Of a DNA stretch of 64,000 bases, positions 1 to 11,968 are shown piece by piece. The DNA is taken from contig JAFFJZ010000014.1 of NCBI GenBank assembly GCA_018340375.1, positions 3,410,001-3,474,000 of the forward strand. Direction: 5' to 3'. The DNA is from Gonatopus flavifemur (Eukaryota > Arthropoda > Insecta > Hymenoptera > Dryinidae). Below the pieces are notes generated by a model. The model was given only the letters and a program-made list of their open reading frames with translations, was not told the origin of the DNA and ran no database searches. The translations under genes and the position numbers were made by a program. The stretch's first letter is position 1, and the number at the start of each line of letters is the position of its first letter.

Positions 1-571
1 CATCTTCTCAAGTTCTCCCAGAAAATAATTGTTTATGTACAATTTATTGATATTTACCCTCTTTTTCATTACAAAAACCGGTTCCATCACTCAGAAACAT
101 TCCGAAATTTCACGTTTTCACCTATTCGTGGAAAGATGCTAAGAAAAATATTTTGAAACATCCATATTGCATATTCAGTGAAATACCAATATTTTATCAA
201 TTCCACCAAAGTTTCTTCGAAAATATATTTAGCTAATAAATTTTTACACTATTTCCCATCCCTGTTGATGCAATCTGAGACAATTTTCTCAATTTATATA
301 TTATCAATTATTGCAATTTAAACTTCGATGTTTCGGAGGAAAATATTCAAATGATTTCGAGCTGGGAAATAATCTTCCATTTGATTCAATATGAATTGAT
401 TTTCAGATTCAATTTTTGATCACATTTTGGTATATAAGACTGTGAACACTTTGAACAGCAAGTAATTACTGTAGGTAGGAATGTGTTTTGAATGTTTCAT
501 ATTCAATGAAGGAATTCCATGATCATCTAGGTCTGTGTTTTTCTTGATGTTCTATCTTTAATATTTTCCAG
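1..571. other. AT-rich sequence without a recognisable gene
   Basis: No open frame or repeat I recognise. The right end (about 551-571) is a pyrimidine-rich run ending in TTTTCCAG, a good splice acceptor, so this stretch may be the intron upstream of the first exon of the gene that follows. Confidence 0.4.
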
Positions 572-2743
572 TGAGTGTGTTGCATGGTCCTATAGTTATG
601 TCTTCCCAAAGTTCCGGTAGTACACAAAATGATAGTACAGCTGATGTTAACCTCGTTAATACACAGGACACAGTTATCATTGATAACAACGACGCTAATC
701 TAGGAAATGGCAATGTAATTAACGGTGGCATTGTGTCGAATTTTGCAATTGAAAACAGTATTCCTCCAATTGAAGATTGTTTCGATATCATTCGCTCTAA
801 GTGCAATGCAAATGAAACTATAGATTCGGTGATATTTCAACCTCGTCACCTAGATTTGGAATCGTTTTTGAAAACGACTTTAGAAGGGCAATTAATTTTG
901 ATTTATTACGAAACGCATAAAGAGTTGTCTGATGCAATGCAGAATAATTTATGTCGTTTGGTCATGAACAGGGAAATATGGATCATATTCCAGAAGAAAA
1001 AGATAAATGCGTCCAATCCGTTGAAAAAATTAGAGTATGATTTCAGTTTCATATACACACATATTATTAATAGAGATTAGTCTCAGGAAGAACATGATAA
1101 GAGTATTCTGACGAAATTTCCAGGATTGCTGTGAATGTTCTATCAAGCCTTGCTGCTGAAATCAGTGGATTATTTAAAGAGAGTCCCAGCTTATATCACA
1201 ACCCTGGGTATACCGATGGAACCGGAAGTGTTCCTCCAGTAGGGGAATTCGTTTCACGCATCAATTATATGCGGAAGGTGTGCATCGAATCTGGGGCTTT
1301 CAGCAAAAAAAAATCACCTTCTACGATTGCGGTTATTGGTATAAATCATTCAAATATTGTAATAGTTTGTTGAGTAGATCCCATCTCGAAGAAAGTTATC
1401 GTTCAAAAACCTGGGGAATATCTATATTTTCTGCACCTTGAATGTAATGTTAAAATCAATTCACTCAATCAATACAATAGTAATTTCACTAACAATTGAA
1501 TTCGGATGTAAATTGCTCCCCTATGCGATTTCCGCAATGAACAACAGAAATACTCTGTTCATACTACATCTTGATTTATTCTAAATTATTTTCTGTTTTC
1601 AACATAATTCTACCACATGTTAGACTCAGTGGAGGCTCAGTTGCAGAATTTGCGTGAAACAATAGAACCGTGGGACAACGTCGTAACAGATTAGAAGGCA
1701 ACATTTTCCATCAGACAGGACTTCTCTAAAAAAAATAAAAAAGGACCAATTTGGCATTCTCAAGAATTTCCTTGTCTCAGTGTGGAGAGAGCACCTGAAC
1801 TAGTAAGATGAATTTTCAAATCACAATATTACGATGGCATCATATTGTTCTAATAAATTAGTTGTTGCATGAAGTAAATAATCAGCATCAACCTCATTTC
1901 TTCATCAATTGTCCCATGTTTCAGATCAATTCCGATTTCGAATCAAAATATGCAAATCAATCAATTGATATAAAAACGGTATGGCCACCATTACGCATAA
2001 AATTGCAAAATTTCATCCAATCTAAGAATCTTCAGTCAGAAGAAGAAAGGTGTCCAGCGAACGATTTGCCAAATTTATCCGATGGTAAACAATTTATACT
2101 GTCATCGCATATGAAAACATTTCATGTTACGTAATTCATAAATACTGTCGATTGTAGATCAAAAGGATGGGATACTGTTGATGCTCTTCCCAAGCGCGAT
2201 TGAGGCACCGATTTGCAAAAGTACTGCATCGAAGTCTAAGTCCAAAAAACCAAAATTGGAATTAGAACAAGAAACCTTGAAAAGACGAATCGACCGTGAG
2301 AATTTCATCCTCCATGTGAAGGTAATTACAGTTCATAATCATATATCATCATTACCAATGAATTTCATGAAATGATCGAGCATTTATTTGACCTTTATTA
2401 TTGATTCATTTTTTCGTTGCAGAATATTGAAGACTTCGAAACAATCGTTCGAGAAAAGCAACAAACCGGAGAGGATGATATTTTCCCATTTATAGTAATA
2501 GCTGGGGCTCTAATGAATCCAGAAGGGTTTTATACCGTCGTCGGGAAAAGTAATTATGAAACTAGTTCGGCAATTGGAGCTCTAGATTTAACATTTAAAA
2601 TTTTCGTGACGTATAATTTTTCTTTCCCAAACGCAGTTCAGTATACCTGGTTGATCTTGCAAAAAGCCCGCTTCAAATTAACTATGCCAGGAGATGAATG
2701 TTACGTAAATGTTACAAGAATATTGTCGTTTTTAGAAAAATAA
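572..2743 (+). pseudogene. Decayed multi-exon accessory gene of a two-gene transposon
   Basis: Several in-order coding blocks look like one broken gene. The first exon begins after the acceptor at 571, with ATG at 598 (MSSQSSGSTQND), and can end at 1034 before GTATGA. The acceptor TTTCCAG at 1123 joins in frame to IAVNVLSSLAAEISGLFKE, so the intron would be 1035-1123. A later block near 1621-1800 reads LRETIEPWDNVVTD, then a TAG, then RQDFSKKNKKG and EFPCLSVERA in the same frame. The next block, about 1862-2134, contains SIDIKTVWPPLRIKLQNF. The last two exons, ending at 2321 and starting at 2423, splice in phase 0 across a 101-bp GT-AG intron and stop at 2743 (TAA). The blocks resemble an uncharacterised insect/cnidarian protein family with an N-terminal SAM-like region, which I recall lying next to transposase-like genes. 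The stop in the third block indicates decay. Function is not known; the domain assignment is from memory. Confidence 0.5.
2322..2422 (+). other. Phase-0 GT-AG intron
   Basis: Donor AAG|GTAATT and acceptor TTTCGTTGCAG|AAT join ...FILHVK to NIEDFETIVREK without a frame change. This is the clearest splice pair in the left gene. Confidence 0.6.
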
Positions 2744-2941
2744 CATCACACAATTATAAATTAGAGTAGTGAAAAAAATCGTAAGTTTCGTATGGAATTT
2801 TTTGTACAACATTTTTGAGTGTGCATATTTGAATTCCGCAAAAGTATTCTTTTCAATTATTCGCAAACATCTCCTTACGCTGGTACAGTTCATTCTGAAT
2901 AATATATCGATTATCTAATTTCTGAAGACTGAAATTGCATA

Positions 2942-5113
2942 ATGGATCCTCAAAAATTCTCCGATCTTGTAACAGAAACAGCTGCCGGTATCATTAGTGA
3001 ATTATATTCTTATGCAGATATGCCACGTACTCGAGTTCATCAAATTGCACATATTTTTGAATCATTTCTTCAAAATTCGGCTATAACAACTTTTCTGACA
3101 CATTTAGTTGATAGATTGAGAATTCTTGGAGAACACCCAGGTGATGTAGCTGCATTTAGCACTATGATCGCGAAGTTACAGACGCCCTTTGAAAACTTGC
3201 AAACTGAAAATCAGTGTTTTCAATATTTCAAAAATACTGGAAATTTTATCCCCCCGGAAGAAATAGAAGAAGAGAAGGAAATGATTGTAGGTACAAAAGA
3301 TGGTGCAATAGTAACAAACAAGAAAATAACATTGCAATTCGTGCCGTTAAGAAAGGTTTTCCAAAAGTTTTTTGAACTTCCAGGAATTTTCGAGAGTACC
3401 CTGTCAAATTTGAAATTACTGGAAAACAAAAACGAACTTTTATCAAATATTGTACAAGGCGAACATTGGAAAAACAAGAAGGCCACATTTGGAGATAAAT
3501 TAGTTTCCCCAATGTTGCTCTATCAAGACGATTTTGAAACTAATAATCCGTTAGGCAGTCACAAAGGTTACGGGAAAGTAGGAGCTGTTTACATTGTAAT
3601 TCCATGTTTGCCTCCTCAAATGCAGTCCAAAACGGGGAATATTTTCTTATTAACATTGTATAAGGCTTCAGATACCAAATACGTCGATTTGAGCGAATTT
3701 TTTGCGAAAGCAGTGGAGGAGTGACAATTCTTAGAGAACGAAGGAATATTCATTTCATCGCATTCCTCCCCAATCAACGTTCATTTTTCGTTAGCAGGAG
3801 TAATTGGCGACAATCTTGCTGTCAATACAATTATGGGATTCATGAGGAGTTTTTCTGCCAGTTATCCTTGTAGATTTTGTATGGTAAATATTAACGCCAT
3901 CAATTCAACATTGAAAGTCTCTTCATGCGAAATGCGTACTGTAGAAAAATATAAACAGCAATTGATTGCAGATAATCCCAAATGTACAGGTATAGCTGGT
4001 CCATCTGTGATCAGTAAAATCACATCTTCTTCTACTATAGATCTTCTAACTGTAGATTTTATGCACGACATTTTGGAAGGTATTAACGAATACGATTTTG
4101 GTCAGATTTTACATCACTTCATAATTGTTGAAAAATTCTCCACGTGTGCAGTTCTGAACGATAGAATTAATGGCTACTTTTACGGTGTCAATGAAATACG
4201 TAACAAACCGGAAGAAATTACTATGTCTCGAATTAAAAATCAATTCATTAAAATGTCTGCAAGTGAATCTCTCTGTCCACTACGAAATATCGGGTTGTTA
4301 ATTGGGGAATATGTCCCAATTGGGAATCTCTATTGGAAGTTAATTATTTTATTGAAAGAAATTCTTGATATTGTAACTTTTCCCGTTGTTCACAATGGCT
4401 TGGCGGATTATTTACAGGGCCTTATACAAGAATATTTGAACCTTTCTACAGTGCCATTTCCAGGAGGTTTAGAACCTAAACATCATTTGTCACTGCATTA
4501 CGCAGAAATTATGAGATGCATGGGACCATTGCGTTCCTTGTCCACAATGCGTTGTGAGAGTGAAAATCGAGATTTAAAAATCACTTCGCATATATCTCTG
4601 AACCGAATAAATATTTGCAAAACGTTGGCATTAAAGTGTCAATTGCGAATGAGCCATCTCATGAACTGTAGTACTAGAGTGAATACTCCATTGTACGAAA
4701 GTGGACCCTGGGAAGTTAAATCGGCTCAAGAAATTTCCGGTTTCAATTTATATTCTCCTTTACCACCAAGCATGTTACAGGATAAAATTTCTGTAATTAA
4801 TTTCATCAAATTAAGTAATCGTATAATTCAGGAAGATGTTGTTCTCATGATGCCTCATGAAAGTGGACTTGAATTATTTGTTGTTTATATTATCTTGGCG
4901 GATGGTTCTTCAAAAATGTACATCATTGTCAAAGATGTAACTGAGTATACATATGATGATGCACATTTTCAAGCCTACCAACTTATTGAAGAGTATGCAA
5001 GTGATGCTCATTCTTGGAAACTCTTGACAATCGAAGATGTTCAGTTTTGCTCGATAACGCAAATAACCCACACAACCAATGGTAATCATTATATTCCAAA
5101 ACGGTGGCCATAA
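2942..5113 (+). pseudogene. Transposase-like gene with one internal UGA
   Basis: One frame is open from ATG 2942 (MDPQKFSDLVTE) to TAA 5111-5113, about 723 codons, interrupted only by TGA at 3722-3724. The frame continues without shift past that stop (QFLENEGIFISSH, then DNLAVNTIMGFM). Marks seen: SYPCRFC (possible zinc ligands), DFMHDILEG, PKHHLSLHYAEIM and GPLRSLSTMRCESENRDLK. The order MHD-LEG, then PKHH, then GP..RxExxxRDLK is what I recall from a large group of animal transposon proteins distantly like Tnp2/DUF4218 proteins of CACTA elements; that placement is inference. The gene lies 198 bp downstream of the accessory gene on the same strand, as expected for a two-gene element. No terminal inverted repeats could be paired. 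The single stop may be an inactivating mutation or, less likely, readthrough. Confidence 0.55.
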
Positions 5114-5364
5114 GAACGATGAGGTATATACCAAATACAAATTTTAAGATTATAAGATATAGTGTTAATCATGCGAAACGTTGTAAAAGTATGTACCTGC
5201 ATGCAAATCTAATCACACGTATATCAGGAACTTTGGCCTCAGTTCTTCGACCATTTCTTTTCTTGTTACAAGTTTTATTGAGGAATTGAAGTGCACAATT
5301 GTTTCAAATATAATGTGGAATTATCGACATGGATATCAGATGAAACTGATACATAACAAGTGTA

Positions 5365-6000
5365 TTAGGGTGAGCCAAAAAAAAACTAACCTGTCGAATT
5401 TATGGCTCAAAATGGACCCATGTACCGGGAGAAGAATTCCTCCATTTGGAGAAATGTTGAGTTCAATTTTCAAACGGGTCGGTGGACACTTGAAATTTCC
5501 CATTTAAATAACACGTAGAAACATTTTTTTGCATTAAAAATGCTGTAAATTTTTAACCGTTTGAGATAAAAATTTGTTCCAGGCAGATTCTTGTAGGGCA
5601 TTGAATTCTCTAAAGAATCATCTCTAAATTGATTTTTTCAAGTCAACAATTTGTATATTTATGGGCCATGAAAGGCTTCGCTTTTTTTCCTACTTTCATG
5701 GCCCGCAAATATACCAATTTTTGACTTCAAAAAATCAACTCAGGTATGATTTTTTAGAGAATTCAATGCCCTACAAGAATTCGCATCGAAAAAATTTTTA
5801 TCTCAAACGGTTCAAAAGTTACAGCATTTTTAATGCAGAAAAATGTTTTTACGTGTTATTTAAATGGCCAATTTCAAGTGCCCACCGACACCTTCCAAAA
5901 TTGCGCTAAAAATTTTTCCAAACGGGGGAATTCTTTCCTCTGTACATGGGTCCATTTTAAGCCACAAATTCCATAGGTTAATTTTTTTGGCTCACCCTAA
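5365..6000. mobile_element. 636-bp hairpin MITE with 6-bp target duplication
   Basis: The ends are TTAGGGTGAGCCAAAAAAA and its complement TTTTTTTGGCTCACCCTAA, and the whole element is a near-complete palindrome with its centre near 5680 (GGGCCATGAAAG / CTTTCATGGCCC). AGTGTA flanks both ends (5359-5364 and 6001-6006). Short open frames inside are arms of the hairpin, not genes. A transcript would fold into a stem of about 300 bp, a typical siRNA source; that is inference. Confidence 0.85.
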
Positions 6001-6055
6001 AGTGTATATCCAATTATAATATGAGGATAATAACTTCATTTTTATTTCATGGTAA

Positions 6056-6150
6056 TAAAATGAATAAACATATTTATTATTAATATTATTGTCATTATTA
6101 TCACGATCATCCTCGTAATCATTATAATCATCATTATCATGATTATAAGT
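6056..6150. repeat. Degenerate ATT/ATC trinucleotide microsatellite
   Basis: Runs of TTATTATTAATATTATTG and ATCATTATAATCATCATT, irregular and interrupted. Confidence 0.7.
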
Positions 6151-6272
6151 TTCATGCATATCGTTAAAGCATTCCAATGATACTCTTCCATATGGAATTT
6201 TTAAATAAATGTTTCATGCACATACATGAAATTTCTAAATATAAATTACTCCCACTGAAACGTTTTCCTTGT

Positions 6273-6409
6273 ATTCACTGCCCACATAGCACAAAAACCT
6301 ATGGAAGATGTCTCACAATCCACAATTCTGAAAGATATCTCATAGTATTCTGAAAGATAGATTTTAGAATTATTTTTCTGCAAAAACATTGGTGCTATGT
6401 GAGTGAATA
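6273..6409. mobile_element. Small MITE with short inverted ends
   Basis: Left end ATTCACTGCCCACATAGCAC; right end GTGCTATGTGAGTGAAT. The core CACATAGCAC pairs exactly and the outer ATTCACT pairs too. The interior (TGAAAGATATCTCATAG and similar) is not palindromic. Confidence 0.5.
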
Positions 6410-7249
6410 TCCTTGTGGTTCTTCTATAATGTGTGATTCACATGCTTCACTTAATGATCCAAGGCACAGGAGAATTCTATATATTTCAAAGATCATAACT
6501 GGAATAAGCTGATGATGGTTTCTGAAGATATCTCAAAAATATTTTTAGACATGAAAAAGGCATATTTGAGATATACAAGAGCTGTGGATTTAAAAAATTT
6601 GTCTAGCTTCTGAAAGACACTTACATACTGAAATGTATCAAGAATCCTTGAAGAATTCCCAAAAATGTCTCATGCAACACGAGAAAAGATATTTAATAAT
6701 GACTTCGTCTTAAGAAGTCAAACATGCAAAAACTTACTATCTTGTATTGCATGAAATATTTCAAATATATCTTTGGAGAATGTGTTAGAACACTATAAGC
6801 TCTCTGGCTGTATATATATATCTTATACGTCATAAGATATTTTCAAAACATTTTTCAAACACCTGAAAGTGTGAAAAAAACTTTGAATGATCAGATATAT
6901 TAAATATAGTGAAACTTTTTAAAATGCCTTCTTGATATTTTATAGCTAAATGAGCATTAAAGTATTTGAAGCACTCAAGTGATGGTTTATTGAATCACGG
7001 TTCCCCAGATTCCTTGCAATTTCACCGTGTTTTCAATCTTTGTTCGGCTTTGGAACAATACCATATTCTCAGAGTACGCCACAATTGGATAAAAGCCACA
7101 GGTTTTCGAGTTTTTGAAGGCATTCGTTTCAGTCAGGGGGATGCAACTTTATAGGATGACCCCAACCCACGTTTTCGATTAAGGACAAGTCAAACATGAA
7201 GGTGACGCTTCGATTGTATTGAATCGAGGTAACCTCAAAATTTTGTTGA
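6410..7249. other. AT-rich sequence, nothing recognised
   Basis: Several TATCT/AGATAT-rich phrases, but no ORF with a family resemblance and no clear element boundary. Confidence 0.5.
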
Positions 7250-7257
7250 TCAATTTA

Positions 7258-7402
7258 GATTTTGGAACATCAATAGTATTTCAACAATGAAGTGTGAACA
7301 ACAATTCCGAAACCAAAGTATATTTGACTACATATAATTTGGATTTAGAATTTTCTCATTTTCACACTTTACTGTTGAAATACTATCAATGTTTCAAAAT
7401 TA
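7258..7402. repeat. Inverted repeat with ~40-bp arms
   Basis: TTTTGGAACATCAATAGTAT at 7260 continues as TTCAACAATGAAGTGTGAA; the complement (TTCACACTTTACTGTTGAAA, then TACTATCAATGTTTCAAAA) ends at 7401. Probably a small foldback element; no target duplication identified. Confidence 0.55.
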
Positions 7403-7797
7403 GAATAATTTGGAGCTCAGGTCACTTTACCATGGCCACTATTTTGATTTTGAGTTCGCATGAGAGTCAATCTTTCAGAGGGCGCGCACATACATCCCAA
7501 GTTTTTTCATTGGAGTTGGATCCCCCTGGTTTCGGTTGTCAATTTCAAGGAGGTTCCATTGATCAGCTGATATGCTAAATAAATTTAACCGTACCGTGTA
7601 ACGCGAACAACACTCACTGTTCCTGTTGTTAACAGTAGTTGTTAGTGCGATTCTGAAAACAACGATTCATGCGACTCCACCCGACTCAGTCGTGTGGCGT
7701 ACAGTGCCGATGAATGTAGCATTCAATACACAGGACGTTCATCGCACTAGTCGGTAAGGTGACCGCACTACTCATTACTGTTTTCAAGTTAGTGTAG

Positions 7798-9265
7798 CTA
7801 ACACGACTGACTACTGTAGGAAATCGAATACGTACTGTGAGAACTTGAGTGATTCATGTAGATAGAGTATTCAGAAATGTTTTCAACGAATTTTTTTTCA
7901 CAACACGAGCCAGTCGTGTGGACGACAGCGATCAGAGGTGGAGGATTTTCTCCGTGTAGAAGAAAAGTTATTTTCAGTGGATTAATGTAGATTGATGTTT
8001 TCAAGAAAGTGTACAGCATTGCCAACATTGGCTTATTGCGATTTTGTCCAGCGCAACTATCGCAATATAATGCGATTTCTTTTACATTTTCACGTTCATC
8101 AACCATCTGAAGGTACTTGAAAATGATACTGCCCACCTCATCGGAACCGCGATTTCCATCGCTTTCTCCCCAAAGATAACGAAACGCATTTTTCGTACCG
8201 CTGTCGTATACAGTTTCATCATAGTTAGCATATTTCCATCTGTAACATAAATTGATATTATCACCATGTGGAGTATTCAAAACTTTATGAAGATCAAAAC
8301 TAGCACAAAGGAAGCTTGAATCAGTTTTACTTCTTCCTTGATCTTGGAGAGAAATTTGTTTACATTCCTCTTTCATCAATCAATGTTCTTCGTACTCTTT
8401 TTTGACAGATTCCGAATTTCTTGTATTGGCATCTTGATTCTCGATTTTCGCACAAAGTCCACATTTGTCTTTTTTCGGTAAATGGAAGCCTATGTTGAAT
8501 TTTTTGGAGAATGTTTCACGAAAAACCTTGAGACTCACGGGTTGCACTGGTGGATCAGATAATGTACAATGCGTAAGGTACACGGTGCGGTACAAAAAGT
8601 TGACGTTGTGAAATTCTTGGGGCAAATATTTTCGAGAAGTTTTGTTGCGGCAATAATGAGATGGAACTGCTGGAAGTTTTTCAATGAATTCATACAATGC
8701 CCCAATTGAATTGTCTGGAGTTTTATTCACAGGTCGACCACGCCGATTATCAGCACCAGCAATATTGATGCCTCGAGCTTTAACGCAGGTGTATCGTAAA
8801 TTCATCTGCGAAATGTCGAGTGTTTGCAACAGAAACTGTTGACAAACTTCTTTGGATTCTCCGAAGAAATTTATTACGTATATATGAGCGTTGACGGCGA
8901 CTCTTGGCATTCACAGTAGAACCTGCTTTTGATCTTCTACGTTCCACAGGATGTTGTTTAATGCATGATAAAAGCCAGTCCCGTTGACGTTGCGAGCTGC
9001 ACATACCCCAATACATTTCATGAAGGTGATGACGCGGTTCTTCGGTGAATTTTTGAGCACACTGATGACCGCATTTTTTATTGAGACATGGATTTGGTCG
9101 CACTTTTCTCCCCAAACCAGAACATCTTTCGGTTCTCTTTACGACGCGTTTATTCGTTTCGGATTGAAGGATTCGGTGACCTTGTTCGCCAACATATCCT
9201 TCTGGATCGTGAATTCCATTGTCGCTGGCCTCACTACTACTATACGGGACCAATGAGTTTTGCAT
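7798..9265 (-). pseudogene. Broken transposon-type gene with DSCAGQNRN motif
   Basis: Three minus-strand blocks form one protein. The N-terminal block (9265 down to about 8910) has NPCLNKKCGHQC, possible zinc ligands. The middle block (8910-8383) reads ESKEVCQQFLLQTLDIS, a Cys-rich KKDKCGLCAKIENQ and many features of an uncharacterised arthropod family. The C-terminal block (8379-7798) has TVYDSGTKNAFRYLWGE, GSDEVGSIIFKYL and ALYCDSCAGQNRN, which I recall as the hallmark of a widespread domesticated or transposon-encoded family (DUF7869-like nuclease fold; recall only). The first and second blocks differ in frame, so there is an indel near 8900-8930. The second and third are in the same frame, separated only by TGA at 8382-8380. 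The C-terminus beyond FLLHGENPPP does not match what I expect, so it is probably truncated. Not functional as it stands. Confidence 0.6.
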
Positions 9266-9299
9266 TCCTCAGTCTCATCTGATCTATTAAATAAATGAT

Positions 9300-9640
9300 T
9301 ATTCGAAATGATTCTCACATAGGTTGGGATACATCGGTACAGTAACACTTTATTCAGAAATTGAAGGTTATATATTATTTTTCAAATATTTCCGATTCAA
9401 TTTGATGTTTGATACATACCGATGTGTTTGAAAAGAGATGTCTTGAACGGAGTTTTGAATTGAAGGCTCAATAATGCGAGAATTAGGGTAAAACTCCCAG
9501 GTATAGGAATTCGATCGCAAGCGTCAATGATTTTGTGATGAGCTTACGATAAAATGTACGATCTTCGTTCTGTTTGCGGAACCCTCAACAAAAATTTTCA
9601 ATAATTTTCGGGGAAGAGAGAGGCATCATAAGGATTCCAA
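9300..9640. other. No gene recognised
   Basis: Short stretch between the minus-strand transposon gene and the LINE; no ORF or repeat that I can support. Confidence 0.4.
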
Positions 9641-9652
9641 AAATGCAAAAAA

Positions 9653-11076
9653 ATGAGAAATGATGAATTGGCGGTTACGCTATTTTGCCGGGAAGGTATC
9701 GATATGTACGAAAAGGGAGGAGTACCGGAAGATTTCCAAAAGAATAAAATTGTCACTATCCCAAAAAAACAAGGGGCAGACAAATGCGAGAACTACAAAA
9801 CGATCAGTTCAACTTCACATGCTTCGAAAACATTGACCAAAATTATATACAGGAGGATGAAAAATAAAATTGAGAGTAGATTGGCAGAAGATCAGTTTGG
9901 TTTCAGAAAAAATAGGGGAACGCGAGAAGCAATTTTAGCACTTGGGGCAGTAATAGAGAAAAGGATAGCGCTAAAGAAATCTGTGTACATAGGTTTTGTA
10001 GATATACAAAAGGCTAAAGGCTTTCGATAATGTGGACTGGGAGAAGATGTTTGCGATCCTGAAGAAGGTGGGAATAAATTATAATGATAGGAGAATAATA
10101 TACGAATTATATAAGAATCAAAGTGCAATAATAGACATAGAGGGTCAGGGAGGGAAAGCACAAATAAGAAGAGGGGTGAGACAAGGATGCTCATTATCGC
10201 CACTGATCTTCAATTCATATATAGAAGAAGCAATGAACGAAGTGAAGGAGGAAACTCAATCGAAATTACAGATTCAGGGAGAAAATATAAGTATGTTGAG
10301 ATTCGCGGATGACATAGCTATATTGGCCACGCGTAGTACTGAGTTAGAAAATATTCTCAACACTATGAGAACAATATTATTGGAAAACTATTGTATGAAT
10401 ATAAATATAGACAGAACAAAATTCATGATGTGTACAGCAGCGAAAACAGCTAGAAGAACGAAAATCAAAATAGATACCGAGACAATTGGACAGGTGAAAG
10501 AATTCAAATATGTAGGAAGCATAATTACAGGAAACGGCAAAAGCGCAAGAGATATAAGAGCAAGAATAGCACAAGGGAAACAGGCTTCTTACCAAAAGAA
10601 ACAGTTATTATGCTCAAAAAATATCAGCTTGGAAGTAAGGAAGAAATTCTTGAAAAGTTACGTTTGGAGCACAGCACTATATGGTTGCGAAACTTGGACA
10701 ATGGGGAAAACTGATCAACGAAGACTTGAAGCCTTTGAAATGTGGTGTTATAGGAGGATGCTCAGGATAAAATGGATAGACAAAGTCAAAAATGGAGAAG
10801 TACTCGAGCAGATAAATGAAAAAAGAAATCTTCCGAAACACATCGTGAGAAGGAGACGCAATCTCATAGGGCACACATCACGGCATAAGAGTTTATTGAA
10901 AACAATATTGGAAGGGAAAATGAATGATAAAGGTAGACCTAGATCGAGTTATATGAAGCAAATCGTACAAGACAAGGGATGTAGTAGACATGTAGAAATT
11001 AAACGTTTGGCGGATAATAGACAGGGGTGGAGGGTTTCATCAAACCAGTCGTAAGACATATGACTTCATGATGATG
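9653..11076 (+). pseudogene. LINE (non-LTR retrotransposon) ORF2, 3' half, 5'-truncated
   Basis: Encodes the reverse transcriptase palm and C-terminal region. Seen in order: IPKKQGADKCENYKTI, EDQFGFRKNRGTREAI, GFVDIQKA, RRGVRQGCSLSPLIFNSYIE, RFADDIAIL (the catalytic F-A-D-D box), KTKFMM-like thumb start, FLKSYVWSTALYGCETWTM, RRLEAFEMWCYRRMLRIKW and a C-terminal GRPRSSY segment. The frame shifts at about 10014-10030, where AAAGGCT is tandemly duplicated (7 bp), so the frames 9653-10030 and 10032-11054 do not join. The 3' end runs into ATGATGATGATG at about 11066-11078, the short-repeat tail usual in CR1/L2/I-type LINEs. 5' truncation is the normal fate of reverse-transcribed copies. Clade is uncertain. 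Confidence 0.8.
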
Positions 11077-11135
11077 ATGACACTTCCATATAATGAACAT
11101 TCAATGAACCTGCACATGTTCATACTCTCATTTTA

Positions 11136-11226
11136 CCGGCTCCATGGCTGAACGGTTAACGCACTAACTTTCAGCCATGGATGTCCGGCGAGCTGAGGGG
11201 TTCGAATCCCTGCCTAATCGATCCGC
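11136..11226 (+). ncRNA. tRNA-derived block (SINE head or tRNA pseudogene)
   Basis: Contains a polymerase III A box (TGGCTGAACGG) and an exact B box (GGTTCGAATCC) about 50 bp apart. The T arm pairs (AGGG/CCCT around the TTCGAAT loop), but the 5' end GGCTCCA has no complementary 3' acceptor strand, so it is not a working tRNA. The downstream GC-richer block to about 11445, ending near AACAAAAAAAATAG, may be the SINE body. Confidence 0.55.
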
Positions 11227-11445
11227 CTTTTTTCCTAACGGTCATGCCACGAAAGGGGAAATGGCGGTTGGTGCGTGAACCGAAGTTCATCCCGAAAGCG
11301 GCTACCACCGTAATAGGGGAGCAACGGTTGATAAGTCAGGCAATCTCACCCCCGCCGCGTAGGTTAGGCTGGAAGTACGCTTCCCCCGGCCCAATTGGCC
11401 TTGGCAGCATGAAGGAGACCGGGTTAACAAAAAAAATAGTCTCAT
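11227..11445 (+). repeat. Possible body of the tRNA-derived SINE
   Basis: GC-richer than its surroundings (CGAAAGCGGCTACCACCG, CACCCCCGCCGCGTAGG) and continuous with the tRNA-like block. Ends near an A8 run. Open frames on both strands here have no family resemblance. Confidence 0.35.
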
Positions 11446-11449
11446 TGTA

Positions 11450-11968
11450 GGTTTGACCAACGTTCGTTGCACGTTTCCGTTTCGTTGGGGATTCTTCAAT
11501 CGGGTAATTGATTGAAATCCAGGATGATTGGTTCATCTATGGATCAATAGTGTATTATCACATTTGGACATACCTGGGACATACGTGCAACGTTCTTCCC
11601 GAGTAAAAAAATATAAATGAAGAATCGATAAAAAAAAATCAGTTGGTGATCACGAATAAAGTGATCATCAAGTCGTCTGCGTAGTGAGATTATGAAATAT
11701 ATTTTTCATCACCTTCAGAGTCAATTATTCTGATGAAATCCACATATAATCAGCTTTGCACCTGAAATCAATCATTCAATGGGTACTCTTATGAATTTGG
11801 TCTAGTTAAAATTTCATTTCAACACGATCATCATAAGATGATGAACGTTATATGTACAAGGACATGATGGATGTGTGATCCTTATTGTGATCAATTCAGA
11901 AGTGACTGGTGGGTGATACTTGAGTATCTTGATGGTATTGCAGTGATACGAAGTCACTCATCGCATGA
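11450..11968. other. No gene recognised
   Basis: AT-rich, with recurring TGATCAC-type words but no supportable feature. Confidence 0.4.

Noticed and set aside
3722..3724. Programmed UGA readthrough or selenocysteine in the transposase-like gene
   Set aside because: No conserved readthrough context or SECIS-like hairpin that I can see, and neighbouring elements carry other stops and frameshifts; decay is simpler.
5661..5909. 82-codon frame inside the hairpin at 5.4-6.0 kb
   Set aside because: It is one arm of a palindrome; the other arm reads as its complement.
8984..9282. Plus-strand frames opposite the DSCAGQNRN gene
   Set aside because: Shadow frames of the minus-strand coding blocks.
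11136..11226. Functional tRNA gene
   Set aside because: The T arm and boxes are good but the acceptor strands do not pair and there is no T-run terminator in place.
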